DNA of 64,000 nt, from NCBI GenBank assembly GCA_964648505.1, contig CAZYMI010000005.1, positions 1 through 64,000 of the forward strand, in the 5' to 3' direction. This document shows positions 53,723 through 62,113 of the stretch, in pieces. Position 1 is the first letter of the stretch. Every line of letters begins with the position of its first letter. The DNA is from CAZYMI01 sp964648505 (GTDB lineage Bacteria; Pseudomonadota; Alphaproteobacteria; Micavibrionales; Micavibrionaceae). Made by a program: the position numbers and the translations under genes. Below the pieces are notes generated by a model, which saw nothing but the letters and a program-made list of their open reading frames with translations, was not told the origin of the DNA and ran no database searches.

Positions 53723-55753
53723 CTAACGGATTGGAAACGGTCGGCGATCTTGGGAATACAGCTTATAAATATCTCGATCTGTATTATCAATCGAGTCGCT
53801 TGCTTTGGTTAAAACGGTTGCTCGAATAAGAACAACAAGTTCCGTTTTTGTAATCTGATCGCCCTGGTTTCTAAAGAGCGCGCCAAAAACAGGGGTTTCA
53901 CTAAGAACAGGAAGGCCGGATTGTGACGAATTACTTCTGTCATTGATAAGCCCACCCATCACAACCGTTTCACCTGATTTCATTTTTAAAACAGAATCAA
54001 ATTCGCGGATATTCATCTGCGGTACCAAATTTGCCGCGTTAACCGGATCTGCAACGCTTGTTTCTCGCCTTGAGACCGTTGGCCTGACCGTCATCGTGAT
54101 TGTATTAAGATCCGATGCAATAGATGGCACAACGTTAATCAAAACACCTTCAGGAACAGTCTTAATATCGCTATCTGATGTTGTAACAGTCGTATTGTCA
54201 TTTGAAGTCGTATCGGTTTCAACTTCAAAATAAACAAGATTTCTGGCCACATTTAAAACGGCCGATTGATTATTAAGAACAGTTAATCTTGGGCTCGCCA
54301 AAGAGTGGATTGTACCAAAAGAAGATATGGCCTCCACAAGGTCAGCAGGCGATTCATCTGACAGGTTGAGCACGCCCCCTGTCCCTGTCGCACCTTCTAT
54401 GGTGGGCCGCCGAGAATTAAGCGAGAAATTGAGAGTCGAACCTTTAAAAGGAATAAGGTTCCAGTTAATGCCCGCTGCAAACTGATCAGAGAGCGACACT
54501 TCAAGAACTTTAGCTTCAATAAGCACTTGTGACGACAAAGCTTTTTGAACCAGGTCAATATAATCTTTCACTTTTTGATGAATGCGCTGATTGGCGTAAA
54601 CCGATATGATCCCTGCCTGTTTGTTAATCGAATAATTGGGTTTAAATTCAACCGAATTCGCTTCCCCTGCGCTACCGGTCGGTAATGAACCCACTTCTAA
54701 AACAGGCGTTGGTGGTGTCGCGTCTGCAGAGGTAGGAGCACTTGCTGCACCGGAAGAATCCACGCTTGCACTTGCACTCGGATCGGCTTGCGTTTGAGTA
54801 GCATCAGCAGGAGGAACAGGGGCAGGTTGACCCGATATATTACCCGGAACAGTCGCTTGCGCATATTGAAGCGCGGATTGGCTTACTGTGTTTGAAGCTC
54901 CATTTCCCGTTACATTCCGTTTAACAGCCATTCCTGACGTAACATTTTCTGAGCCATTCAGTTGATCCTCGCTGACTGGGGGTACAGGCGGCACCGCATC
55001 ATTCGCAACAGGGGCTTGCGATGTGATTGAAGGATCCTCTGGTGTGCGTAAGAAATTTGGCGCAGAATTTGATTCAAGGATTTGTTTCAAGTTATCTTCA
55101 AGTTCTTTCCATGTATCAACTTCTGATTCACTATCAATTGAAAATTTAGATCCATTTTCGCTTTCCCCGCCACCGCCGCCGCCACTATCACCGCCAGCAG
55201 ATGCTAGCTGACCCGACGCCGCAATGGAGCTTGAGGTCTTTCGTGAAACATTGAGAAAATCAACCTGATAATTTTTAGTGAACGGCGTATCAAGTTCAAC
55301 GCGCAGAGAGTCATCATTGAACTTATAACGTAAACCCGCAATCTCGGCTATTCTATCGATGACCACATCAAGCGGCTTGTTGCGCGCTGTAAAAATAATC
55401 GATCCTTGAATTCTAGGATCCAGTTCAATGTCGTAATCTGCCTGTTTTGCAATCTCAAACAAAACATCGCGCAAAGGGATAGATTGATTGACCGAAACGG
55501 ATACCAAAGGCAATGCCTTCAGATTTTGATCCTGTTCCATAACATAAGATTCCAAGGGGGGGATTTCCTCAGGGGATGATTTTGCCTCAAGCGCTGCTTC
55601 TCTGGGGGCAAAAGCGTCCCGATAGTCTTGAAACTCAGAATTGGTATCCCTGTCGATCTTCAAGTGATTCTGAGCAAGGTCACATGCTTGAAGGGTCAGA
55701 AAACCCAATGCAAACACTGATAACAATAGAAACTTATGTGTCATTTTAGACAT
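53723..55753 (-). CDS. Secretin, MshL/PilQ/GspD family
   Basis: A 676-residue outer-membrane channel subunit. The N-terminus is a lipoprotein signal (FALGFLTLQAC). An STN/N0-type domain follows (about 85-160: IPLRDVLFEIAKQADYDIEL). A low-complexity Ser/Gly/Pro/Ala/Thr linker (about 165-370) separates it from the secretin domain (about 400-650), which has VLIEAKVLEVSLSDQFAAGI and GETVVMGGLINDRS. AGGGG precedes the ATG. A single N domain plus linker is MshL-like. Confidence 0.9.
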   Translation of the reverse strand: MSKMTHKFLLLSVFALGFLTLQACDLAQNHLKIDRDTNSEFQDYRDAFAPREAALEAKSSPEEIPPLESYVMEQDQNLKALPLVSVSVNQSIPLRDVLFEIAKQADYDIELDPRIQGSIIFTARNKPLDVVIDRIAEIAGLRYKFNDDSLRVELDTPFTKNYQVDFLNVSRKTSSSIAASGQLASAGGDSGGGGGGESENGSKFSIDSESEVDTWKELEDNLKQILESNSAPNFLRTPEDPSITSQAPVANDAVPPVPPVSEDQLNGSENVTSGMAVKRNVTGNGASNTVSQSALQYAQATVPGNISGQPAPVPPADATQTQADPSASASVDSSGAASAPTSADATPPTPVLEVGSLPTGSAGEANSVEFKPNYSINKQAGIISVYANQRIHQKVKDYIDLVQKALSSQVLIEAKVLEVSLSDQFAAGINWNLIPFKGSTLNFSLNSRRPTIEGATGTGGVLNLSDESPADLVEAISSFGTIHSLASPRLTVLNNQSAVLNVARNLVYFEVETDTTSNDNTTVTTSDSDIKTVPEGVLINVVPSIASDLNTITMTVRPTVSRRETSVADPVNAANLVPQMNIREFDSVLKMKSGETVVMGGLINDRSNSSQSGLPVLSETPVFGALFRNQGDQITKTELVVLIRATVLTKASDSIDNTDRDIYKLYSQDRRPFPIR

Positions 55754-55849
55754 AACTTACCCCTAGCCTTTCATAAAGGCGCTGATTGTCAGATTCTACT
55801 GGCACCAGCTAAAAAAGCAAGTGTCGATACGTTTTTCCTTACGCTTTTG

Positions 55850-56977
55850 TTACTCTGAAATTGTGAGCGAGGATGTGTCCATCGCACGTAAACTGCCCTT
55901 ACTGTTGCCAAGGCGCAGCTGCTGAATTTTTATCTTCATGTCACCTGGAATATCGGCATAGCTAAGCGCCGTTTCTTCTGTAATGACACCTTCTGAATAC
56001 AAGTTTAAAAGCGAATAATCAAAGGTCTGCATACCGGTTTGAATGTTTTGCTCCATAACATCACGAATTTTAGTGATTTTGTTTTCAAGGATCAGTTCTT
56101 TCACGAGCCCTTCGTTAAGCATCACTTCTGTAGCCACCGTTAAAGCGCCATCTTTTGTTGGTATAAGCCTTTGTGAAATGATCGCTTTTAAATTAAGTGA
56201 CAGATTAAGGCGCACTTGCTGATGATATTCCTCTGGAAAAAAATTGACGATCCTGTCAATTGCCTGATAGGCGTTGTTTGTGTGAAGTGTTGCAAGACAC
56301 AGATGACCCGTTTCGGAAGAAATAATGGCCTGCTCCATCACCTCGCGATCACGAATTTCGCCAACCAAAATAACATCCGGGCGCTGCCGAAGCGCATTTT
56401 TCATCGCCACCCCATAGCTTTCGGTATCCACGCCTACTTCGCGTTGCGTTACAACTGACTTTTTATGTTCATGGTAGTATTCAATCGGGTCTTCAATGGT
56501 AATAATGTGGCCTTCTTCAAGCTCGTTCCTGTAATCGACCATCGATGCCAAAGTGGTTGATTTACCAGAGCCCGTCATCCCGGTAAGCAAAATAAGGCCA
56601 CGCCTTAGCATCACAAGACGACCAAGCGTTTCAGGTAACCTGAGTTCAGAAAAAGACGGAATCTTTGAAATGATTCTACGAACAACCAGCGCCGGGTGTT
56701 GCCTTTGACGCAAAACATTCACACGAAACCGTTTGCCTGAACCCAAATCGATCGACGTATTTAACTCCATTGAAGCTTCAAATTCACGTCTTTGACGCGC
56801 GGTTAAAACAGAAGCCAGAATTTCGTTTAAATCTTCCGCTTTTAAAGGCACCTGCTTGATCGGAAATAGTCTTCCTTCAATACGCAAGGTTGGCGGGAAA
56901 CCCACCGTTAAATACAGATCGCTTGCTTGGCGCTGCGACATCTCGCTTAAATAATCGAGAACAATCTGCGGTGTCAA
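55850..56977 (-). CDS. pilU: PilU-type retraction ATPase
   Basis: A 375-residue secretion ATPase: N-terminal PAS-like domain, then Walker A GMTGSGKST near residue 135, Asp box EDPIEYYHEH, Walker B VILVGEIRD and His box HLCLATLHTNN. The NNAYQAIDRIVNFFPEE stretch favours PilU over PilT. It would power or modulate pilus retraction. It overlaps the PilT-type gene by four bases. Confidence 0.88.
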   Translation of the reverse strand: MTPQIVLDYLSEMSQRQASDLYLTVGFPPTLRIEGRLFPIKQVPLKAEDLNEILASVLTARQRREFEASMELNTSIDLGSGKRFRVNVLRQRQHPALVVRRIISKIPSFSELRLPETLGRLVMLRRGLILLTGMTGSGKSTTLASMVDYRNELEEGHIITIEDPIEYYHEHKKSVVTQREVGVDTESYGVAMKNALRQRPDVILVGEIRDREVMEQAIISSETGHLCLATLHTNNAYQAIDRIVNFFPEEYHQQVRLNLSLNLKAIISQRLIPTKDGALTVATEVMLNEGLVKELILENKITKIRDVMEQNIQTGMQTFDYSLLNLYSEGVITEETALSYADIPGDMKIKIQQLRLGNSKGSLRAMDTSSLTISE

Positions 56978-58143
56978 AACGAATACCCTTCATCAGCTGC
57001 TTGTTCTTGTTTTTCAACAGGCCTGCCTGGCTGTGGCTTCGCTGCACCCTGCCCGCCTTTCTGCCCGCCTGCACCACCGCTACTAGCAGCATGTGTAGCT
57101 GCCGATTCTTCATCACCAGCCTTAATTAAAACCCGCCGCGCTTCATCCTTATCGATTGTACCCCGCATCAAAAGCCCGTTCACGCAATCTTCCATTGTCT
57201 GCATGCCATAGCGAGAACCCGTTTGCATCATAGAATAAATTTGGGCCAACTGATTTTCACGGATCAAGTTTCTAACCGCATTCGTCCCCACCAGAATTTC
57301 ATGCGCCGCGACACGCCCAGACCCATCTGCTTTTTTCATCAAGGTCTGCGCTACAATTCCTTGTAGCGAACTTGAAAGCATGGCGCGCACCATTTCTTTA
57401 TCGTTTGCAGGAAACACGTCGATAATACGGTCAACGGTTTTTGCCGCAGAACTAGAGTGAAGTGTGCCAAACACCAAGTGTCCGGTTTCAGCAGCTGTAA
57501 GGGCAAGCGATATGGTTTCGTGATCTCGCATCTCCCCCACCAGAATAACATCCGGATCTTCCCGCAGTGAGCTTTTAAGAGCGCGCCCGAATGATTTTGT
57601 ATCCGTGCCAAGTTCCCTATGATTTACCAGCGATTTTTTCGACGTGTGATAAAATTCAACAGGATCTTCAATCGTCAGAATATGTTTGCTTTCATTAATA
57701 TTGATATGATTAATCATAGATGCAAGCGTGGTTGATTTACCAGACCCTGTAGGGCCTGTAACCAGCACAAGCCCCTTTTCAAGTTCGGACAAACGCCGGA
57801 TAACGGGCGGCAGCCCCAGATCTTCCATAAGCGGAACTGTTGAAGGAATAACCCGAAAAACAGCAGACGAACCTTGACGTGTTGTAAAAGCGTTGACACG
57901 AAAACGCGCCTTTTCACCAAAGGCAATCGCGAAGTCAATTTCAAACTCTTTCTCGTACACCGCGCGCTGTTCTTCTGTCATGATTGAATACAGCATGCCA
58001 CGAATAGCATCAGAGGTAAGCGGATCCCCTTTGACGCGCTTCAATGTTCCATAGACACGAATAATCGCCGGATTACTGGCGCTTAAATGAAGGTCGGATG
58101 CATTGTTTTGCATCACAAAGGCGAGAAGCTGGGTGATATCCAC
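56974..58143 (-). CDS. pilT: PilT-type retraction ATPase
   Basis: A 389-residue hexameric ATPase: SDLHLSASN near the start, Walker A GPTGSGKST near residue 130, Asp box EDPVEFYH, Walker B VILVGEMRD and His box HLVFGTLHSSS, with AAKTVDRIIDVFP. It lacks the longer N-terminal domain and the zinc cysteines of PilB/GspE. The C-terminal 45 residues are a disordered Gly/Gln/Ala-rich tail unusual for PilT. It is cotranscribed with the PilU-type gene. Confidence 0.9.
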   Translation of the reverse strand: MDITQLLAFVMQNNASDLHLSASNPAIIRVYGTLKRVKGDPLTSDAIRGMLYSIMTEEQRAVYEKEFEIDFAIAFGEKARFRVNAFTTRQGSSAVFRVIPSTVPLMEDLGLPPVIRRLSELEKGLVLVTGPTGSGKSTTLASMINHININESKHILTIEDPVEFYHTSKKSLVNHRELGTDTKSFGRALKSSLREDPDVILVGEMRDHETISLALTAAETGHLVFGTLHSSSAAKTVDRIIDVFPANDKEMVRAMLSSSLQGIVAQTLMKKADGSGRVAAHEILVGTNAVRNLIRENQLAQIYSMMQTGSRYGMQTMEDCVNGLLMRGTIDKDEARRVLIKAGDEESAATHAASSGGAGGQKGGQGAAKPQPGRPVEKQEQAADEGYSF

Positions 58144-58207
58144 GTTATCCTCCGTAAAAATCGTCTACTCATGTTAAACTGAAAAAAGGAAAAGGAATAT
58201 TAAGAAA

Positions 58208-58585
58208 TCAAAACTTCTTTTTTATAGACATAAGCCATATTGCACCGAAACTGACAAGAACTGGGATCGTTATAAGCCATAACAGCAACCAAATGCCTAA
58301 TCCCAAAATAATAACGCCAAAAACAGCTAAAAAGGCACATAAAATCTCTAACAAAGGATAAAGCCAGGACAATTTAGCTCTACATTTCCGACACCTGCCC
58401 TTCAAAAAAGCCCAGGAAAAAACAGGTACAAGATCAACAATCTGAAGGGTGGCACCGCAAGATGTGCAAGCCGATCTTTCAAAGCCGTACCATTTCTGCC
58501 CTTTGGGAATACGCGAAATTAAAACAGAACTAAAGCTTCCAAGGCATGCACCAATAAAAGCAAAGTAAATGTAAAGGAAAAGCAT
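58208..58585 (-). CDS. Prepilin peptidase N-terminal (methyltransferase-type) domain only
   Basis: A 125-residue membrane protein matching the N-terminal discontinuous domain of PilD. It has a first helix, GSFSSVLISRIPKG, then two CXXC pairs (CTSCGATLQIVDLVPVFSW and CRKCRAKLSW) that would bind zinc. The A24 peptidase domain with its GXGD aspartates is missing, and the gene ends with a basic KKKF tail after the last helices. It abuts the TPR gene stop. It could be an autonomous N-methylase or a degenerate remnant. Confidence 0.8.
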   Translation of the reverse strand: MLFLYIYFAFIGACLGSFSSVLISRIPKGQKWYGFERSACTSCGATLQIVDLVPVFSWAFLKGRCRKCRAKLSWLYPLLEILCAFLAVFGVIILGLGIWLLLWLITIPVLVSFGAIWLMSIKKKF

Positions 58586-59896
58586 CTAGCGGCGCAGTCG
58601 TGAAAGACGATCATATACAACTTCACGATTAATTTTGTTGCCACCTGAAACGCTATCAACTTCAAGTGTTCGCTGATAGTAACGAATAGCCAGATCTGAC
58701 TTTCCCATGCGTTCTGCAATAACTGCCATATTAAAGAAATGTTTAGGATTATTAGGCTCGATAGAAGAAGCACGCGTTAAATACTGTAAAGCTTCTTCAT
58801 AATTTTTAAGTTCACCTTGGGCGACACCCAACTGCGCTATAATTTCAGGCGCATCCGGATATTTAGAGTATAAAGATCTTAACCGTTCAGCAGCTACAGC
58901 AGGGTAATCTTGCCTGATAATGCCAAGCATATTAACAACGGCCTGTTTGTTTTCAGGATCGACAACCAAAAGATCATCATACGCCTTTGCCGCTTCCCCT
59001 GTTCGTCCCATTTTCTGCAGGACTAAAGCCCGCCCAAGTAATACCGCGCGATCTTTTTTGTTAAGATCATACAATTCATCATAGAAACGTAGTGCTGTTT
59101 CATAGCGTCCCGCCCTGTATGCATTGCGCGCGGCTATTAGTTTTGAATCCTGCCGGTCTTTTGTCAGCTTTGAAGATATAATCACATTCTCAGAATAAGG
59201 GCGTTTAGCTTCTGGATTATTCTCAGCCTGCCACATGGCCGAACCCGGACCAATAGTGCCATCAGAACCTGAATCAAAGAACTCTAATTCCGGTTGAGCT
59301 GAATTGCCTGACTTATCAGGATTCTTATTAGGCCGAACGATTTCAGGGCTCGCTGAATCTTTTTTGTCTGCTTGTGATGTTGAAATTTTCACAGGCTCCG
59401 GCACAAGCTGTTCAGAAGACCCTGTATTTGCAACAGGATCAGGCTGAGGAAGCCCCTCAGGCAAAGCTAAATCTGAAGGCACAGCAGATGATTGCTCCCC
59501 TTCAGGGGGTAAAGATGCCGCGACAGCCTTAAGAGCTTCCAGAGAAGGGATAAAGTCATCTTGTGAAAGCGCTGCAACATCAGGCGCAGTGACCTGCGGT
59601 TCAGGCGTCAGAACATCAGCTGATTGTACTGGCGTAATTTGTTCAGGTTGAGGCTTTGATCCATGCAGTAAAGTGTCGATCAAATTGGGCTGCTTTAAAA
59701 AAATATAACCGCCGCCTGCGCACAGAAGTAAAATAGCACCAAAAATCGCATATGTTACCGGCGATGTTTTTTTGACAGGCCTGTCAATGTATTCAACGGG
59801 ATCGGAATCAAGATTTGAATCAGAATCAATGTCAGGAATACCGACATCGAAATCATCATCCGCATCCGCAAGAAAATCATCGTCTTTTTGAGACAT
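58586..59896 (-). CDS. Membrane-anchored TPR protein of pilus cluster
   Basis: A 436-residue protein. An acidic cytoplasmic start (KDDDFLADADDDFD) is followed by one membrane helix (VTYAIFGAILLLCAGGGYIFL), a long Pro/Ser/Gln-rich spacer (70-225), then four or more TPR repeats (about 250-430: AARNAYRAGRYETALRFYDEL through LAIRYYQRTLEVD). It resembles MshN in layout. It probably aids secretin or pseudopilin assembly in the periplasm. Confidence 0.75.
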   Translation of the reverse strand: MSQKDDDFLADADDDFDVGIPDIDSDSNLDSDPVEYIDRPVKKTSPVTYAIFGAILLLCAGGGYIFLKQPNLIDTLLHGSKPQPEQITPVQSADVLTPEPQVTAPDVAALSQDDFIPSLEALKAVAASLPPEGEQSSAVPSDLALPEGLPQPDPVANTGSSEQLVPEPVKISTSQADKKDSASPEIVRPNKNPDKSGNSAQPELEFFDSGSDGTIGPGSAMWQAENNPEAKRPYSENVIISSKLTKDRQDSKLIAARNAYRAGRYETALRFYDELYDLNKKDRAVLLGRALVLQKMGRTGEAAKAYDDLLVVDPENKQAVVNMLGIIRQDYPAVAAERLRSLYSKYPDAPEIIAQLGVAQGELKNYEEALQYLTRASSIEPNNPKHFFNMAVIAERMGKSDLAIRYYQRTLEVDSVSGGNKINREVVYDRLSRLRR

Positions 59897-59964
59897 AGAA
59901 AACCAAATCCGATCTTTATTTCATTCTTGTTATTGCATCATACCAGATGCGTTCAATCCTTCAA

Positions 59965-60714
59965 CTAAGCTGCTGTTTGATGCTGCAGTTCCCCTATAAG
60001 GCCTAAAAAAGCCCGTTCCAGCGTTTCTGCACCCATCTTTGTGGTTAAGTCTTGTGGGCGGCCAACATAACGCAAATCGCCCAGATGTATAATTGCAACA
60101 CGGTCGCATAGCTCTTCCATGTCAGCCAAAATATGGCTTGAAAAAAATACGCTGCGCCCTGAAAGCCTAGCATCGGTAATGGCAGATTTGACCTGAACGC
60201 GTGCTTTTGGGTCAAGCCCGCTCATCGGTTCATCAAGAATAAGTAAGGGGCAATCGGTTAAAAGTGTAGCCATAAGACCCAGCTTCTGCCGCATGCCTTT
60301 TGAAAAAGTTTGCACGCGTCTTTTTAAAGCGCTTCGGTCAAGACCCAGATGATCGGCGGCTCTGTCAACCGCTTGTAAATTGAGTTTCTGGTTATAAAGA
60401 CCAAGTGAAAACTCTAAAAATTCAAGCGCCGTTAAAAACCAAGGAGGGTCAAACCGTTCAGGCAAAAAAGCACATTTACTTTTTGCTTCCTTAGATCCTG
60501 CAGGATAAGAAAATAAATCAACATGCCCTGAATCAACATCACGTAACCCTAATGATGTTTTGATAAAGGTTGTTTTCCCTGCGCCGTTTAAGCCGATGAG
60601 ACCAAATATTTCACCTTGCTCGACTGAAAACGAAACATTCTGGATGCCACGAGCTCCGTCATAAGTAACCGTAACGTTCTGCGCATTTATAGGCTGTTGC
60701 TTACCTGCATTCAT
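59965..60714 (-). CDS. ABC transporter ATP-binding protein
   Basis: A 249-residue ATPase with Walker A LNGAGKTTF near residue 45, signature FSKGMRQKLGLMA near 140, Walker B PLLILDEPMSGLD, and a switch His in FFSSHILADMEELCD. It is the type that pairs with ABC-2 permeases, and the permease at 52950-53714 is the obvious candidate. It is placed between the PilP-like and TPR pilus genes, a position resembling pilH in Myxococcus. Confidence 0.85.
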   Translation of the reverse strand: MNAGKQQPINAQNVTVTYDGARGIQNVSFSVEQGEIFGLIGLNGAGKTTFIKTSLGLRDVDSGHVDLFSYPAGSKEAKSKCAFLPERFDPPWFLTALEFLEFSLGLYNQKLNLQAVDRAADHLGLDRSALKRRVQTFSKGMRQKLGLMATLLTDCPLLILDEPMSGLDPKARVQVKSAITDARLSGRSVFFSSHILADMEELCDRVAIIHLGDLRYVGRPQDLTTKMGAETLERAFLGLIGELQHQTAA

Positions 60715-60718
60715 AAAA

Positions 60719-61471
60719 CTACCCCGCCCTACCAGGTAGAAATATTTTTGAATCCAAATTAAACCTTTGATTAGCCCTAAGCCTTATAGGAAAAGCTTTG
60801 TTAAGCTGCGGATCAAACCAAAGTAAATCTATAAATTCCTTTGATACTTTTATATCCAGAACATCTTTCGGTAAATTTGCAAGCGTCACACGCTGCCCAT
60901 TCAAATAGATGGTCCAGTTTTTATCGTCCGTATATAAAATACCGCCCAAGAATAATTCGCGTATGGCTGCAACTTTAACCTTAGGCTGTTCTCCTAAAGC
61001 AGCTTGCTCAGTCTCGCCTGGGTATGAAGGTTTAGCATCCTCTTCAATACCGAAAGCTTTGGCGTTCACATTAAAACCACGTTGCGCGTTACGTAATAGG
61101 TTATATTGCTCAGTTGTAAACATCAGCGATCGTATATCTGGACGAATATAAGGCGCGCTTAATGCTTGGCGCTCTGCATCGCTAAGCGCTTTTATAAGTC
61201 CGCGCTCTTCAATTGTTGGGATCACTTTTTCTCCGGGCCCCGCAGCCAGAAGATTCTGATCTGATCCTGATAATTCAGCCGGCAAAGCAGAGGGGGATTC
61301 AACAGGAAGCTGACCAATATCGGCCTGCACATCAACTTGCTGCTGAACCTGATCGGGCAAAGGGGCGATTTGCGTTGTTTGGGCATATACATTTAAATCC
61401 GCCCCCGTCAAAGGGTCCGAAAAAACCAAGAACGCTGTCAAAAAACAAAATGCAATAAGGTTTTTTTTCAT
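60719..61471 (-). CDS. Exported pilus-assembly protein with GspC/PilP-like C-terminal domain
   Basis: A 250-residue exported protein. The signal peptide is MKKNLIAFCFLTAFLVFSD, and a Gln/Pro-rich spacer follows. The C-terminal 95 residues, LGGILYTDDKNWTIYLNGQ to FPIRLRANQRF, have the short-strand layout of the GspC/PilP homology region that contacts the secretin. The similarity is by pattern only. It sits 3 bases downstream of the PilO-like gene. Confidence 0.65.
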   Translation of the reverse strand: MKKNLIAFCFLTAFLVFSDPLTGADLNVYAQTTQIAPLPDQVQQQVDVQADIGQLPVESPSALPAELSGSDQNLLAAGPGEKVIPTIEERGLIKALSDAERQALSAPYIRPDIRSLMFTTEQYNLLRNAQRGFNVNAKAFGIEEDAKPSYPGETEQAALGEQPKVKVAAIRELFLGGILYTDDKNWTIYLNGQRVTLANLPKDVLDIKVSKEFIDLLWFDPQLNKAFPIRLRANQRFNLDSKIFLPGRAG

Positions 61472-61474
61472 TGC

Positions 61475-62113
61475 TTAAAACCCCTGCTCGTTCAGCTTAT
61501 CTTCTGGCCACATACTATACCATGTCATGACAACATCACTACTGACAAGATTAACGTTTTCACCAGAGCCAATTTTTTTTAAAGTTTCGCTTGTGACTTC
61601 TTCAGAGCGATTGACCGTGATTTTCTGAAAACCAATTTCACCTGGAAATCTCTCCTCCAGCAAAGAAACAAATGTATACACATCTGTATCATTGAATGTA
61701 TTGATCGTGATTTTAATAGGCGTGCGAATAACAACATGGCCTGATGGCTTGATAATATCATTTGTTAGCGTTTCACCCGCGGCAATATCAAAAACAGATT
61801 TTGGTAACCCTGTGATTTTTGACAAAAGTTCCAACCTGTCTCTGGCCAGAACCCTGTTTTGGTTGTTAAAAAAACCCTTCTTTTCAAGAAACTTAAATTC
61901 AACAAGCTGCGATTGAAGAGTTTCATATTCTTCTTTAAGCGCTGCGATTTCAGTTCGCTTTTGAGCCACCTCTGATTTGGCTGTCGCAAGCTCACGATCT
62001 GTACGCTCCCGAAGGGGAAGAAGATAATAATACAGCAAGGCTGATATCCCCGAAATGAGGACGACAAGAGCCGTTAAAATAATAACTCTAGTTGTTCCCA
62101 GGAGCTGGAGCAT
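61475..62113 (-). CDS. PilO/GspM-like inner-membrane alignment protein
   Basis: A 212-residue bitopic protein. It has one membrane helix (VIILTALVVLISGISALLYYYLL), a coiled coil (LATAKSEVAQKRTEIAALKEEYE), then a small periplasmic alpha/beta domain. This is the PilO/GspM/MshJ layout. The ATG used has AGAGG at good spacing. A GTG three codons upstream is possible. It overlaps the preceding PilN-like gene. Confidence 0.78.
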   Translation of the reverse strand: MLQLLGTTRVIILTALVVLISGISALLYYYLLPLRERTDRELATAKSEVAQKRTEIAALKEEYETLQSQLVEFKFLEKKGFFNNQNRVLARDRLELLSKITGLPKSVFDIAAGETLTNDIIKPSGHVVIRTPIKITINTFNDTDVYTFVSLLEERFPGEIGFQKITVNRSEEVTSETLKKIGSGENVNLVSSDVVMTWYSMWPEDKLNEQGF

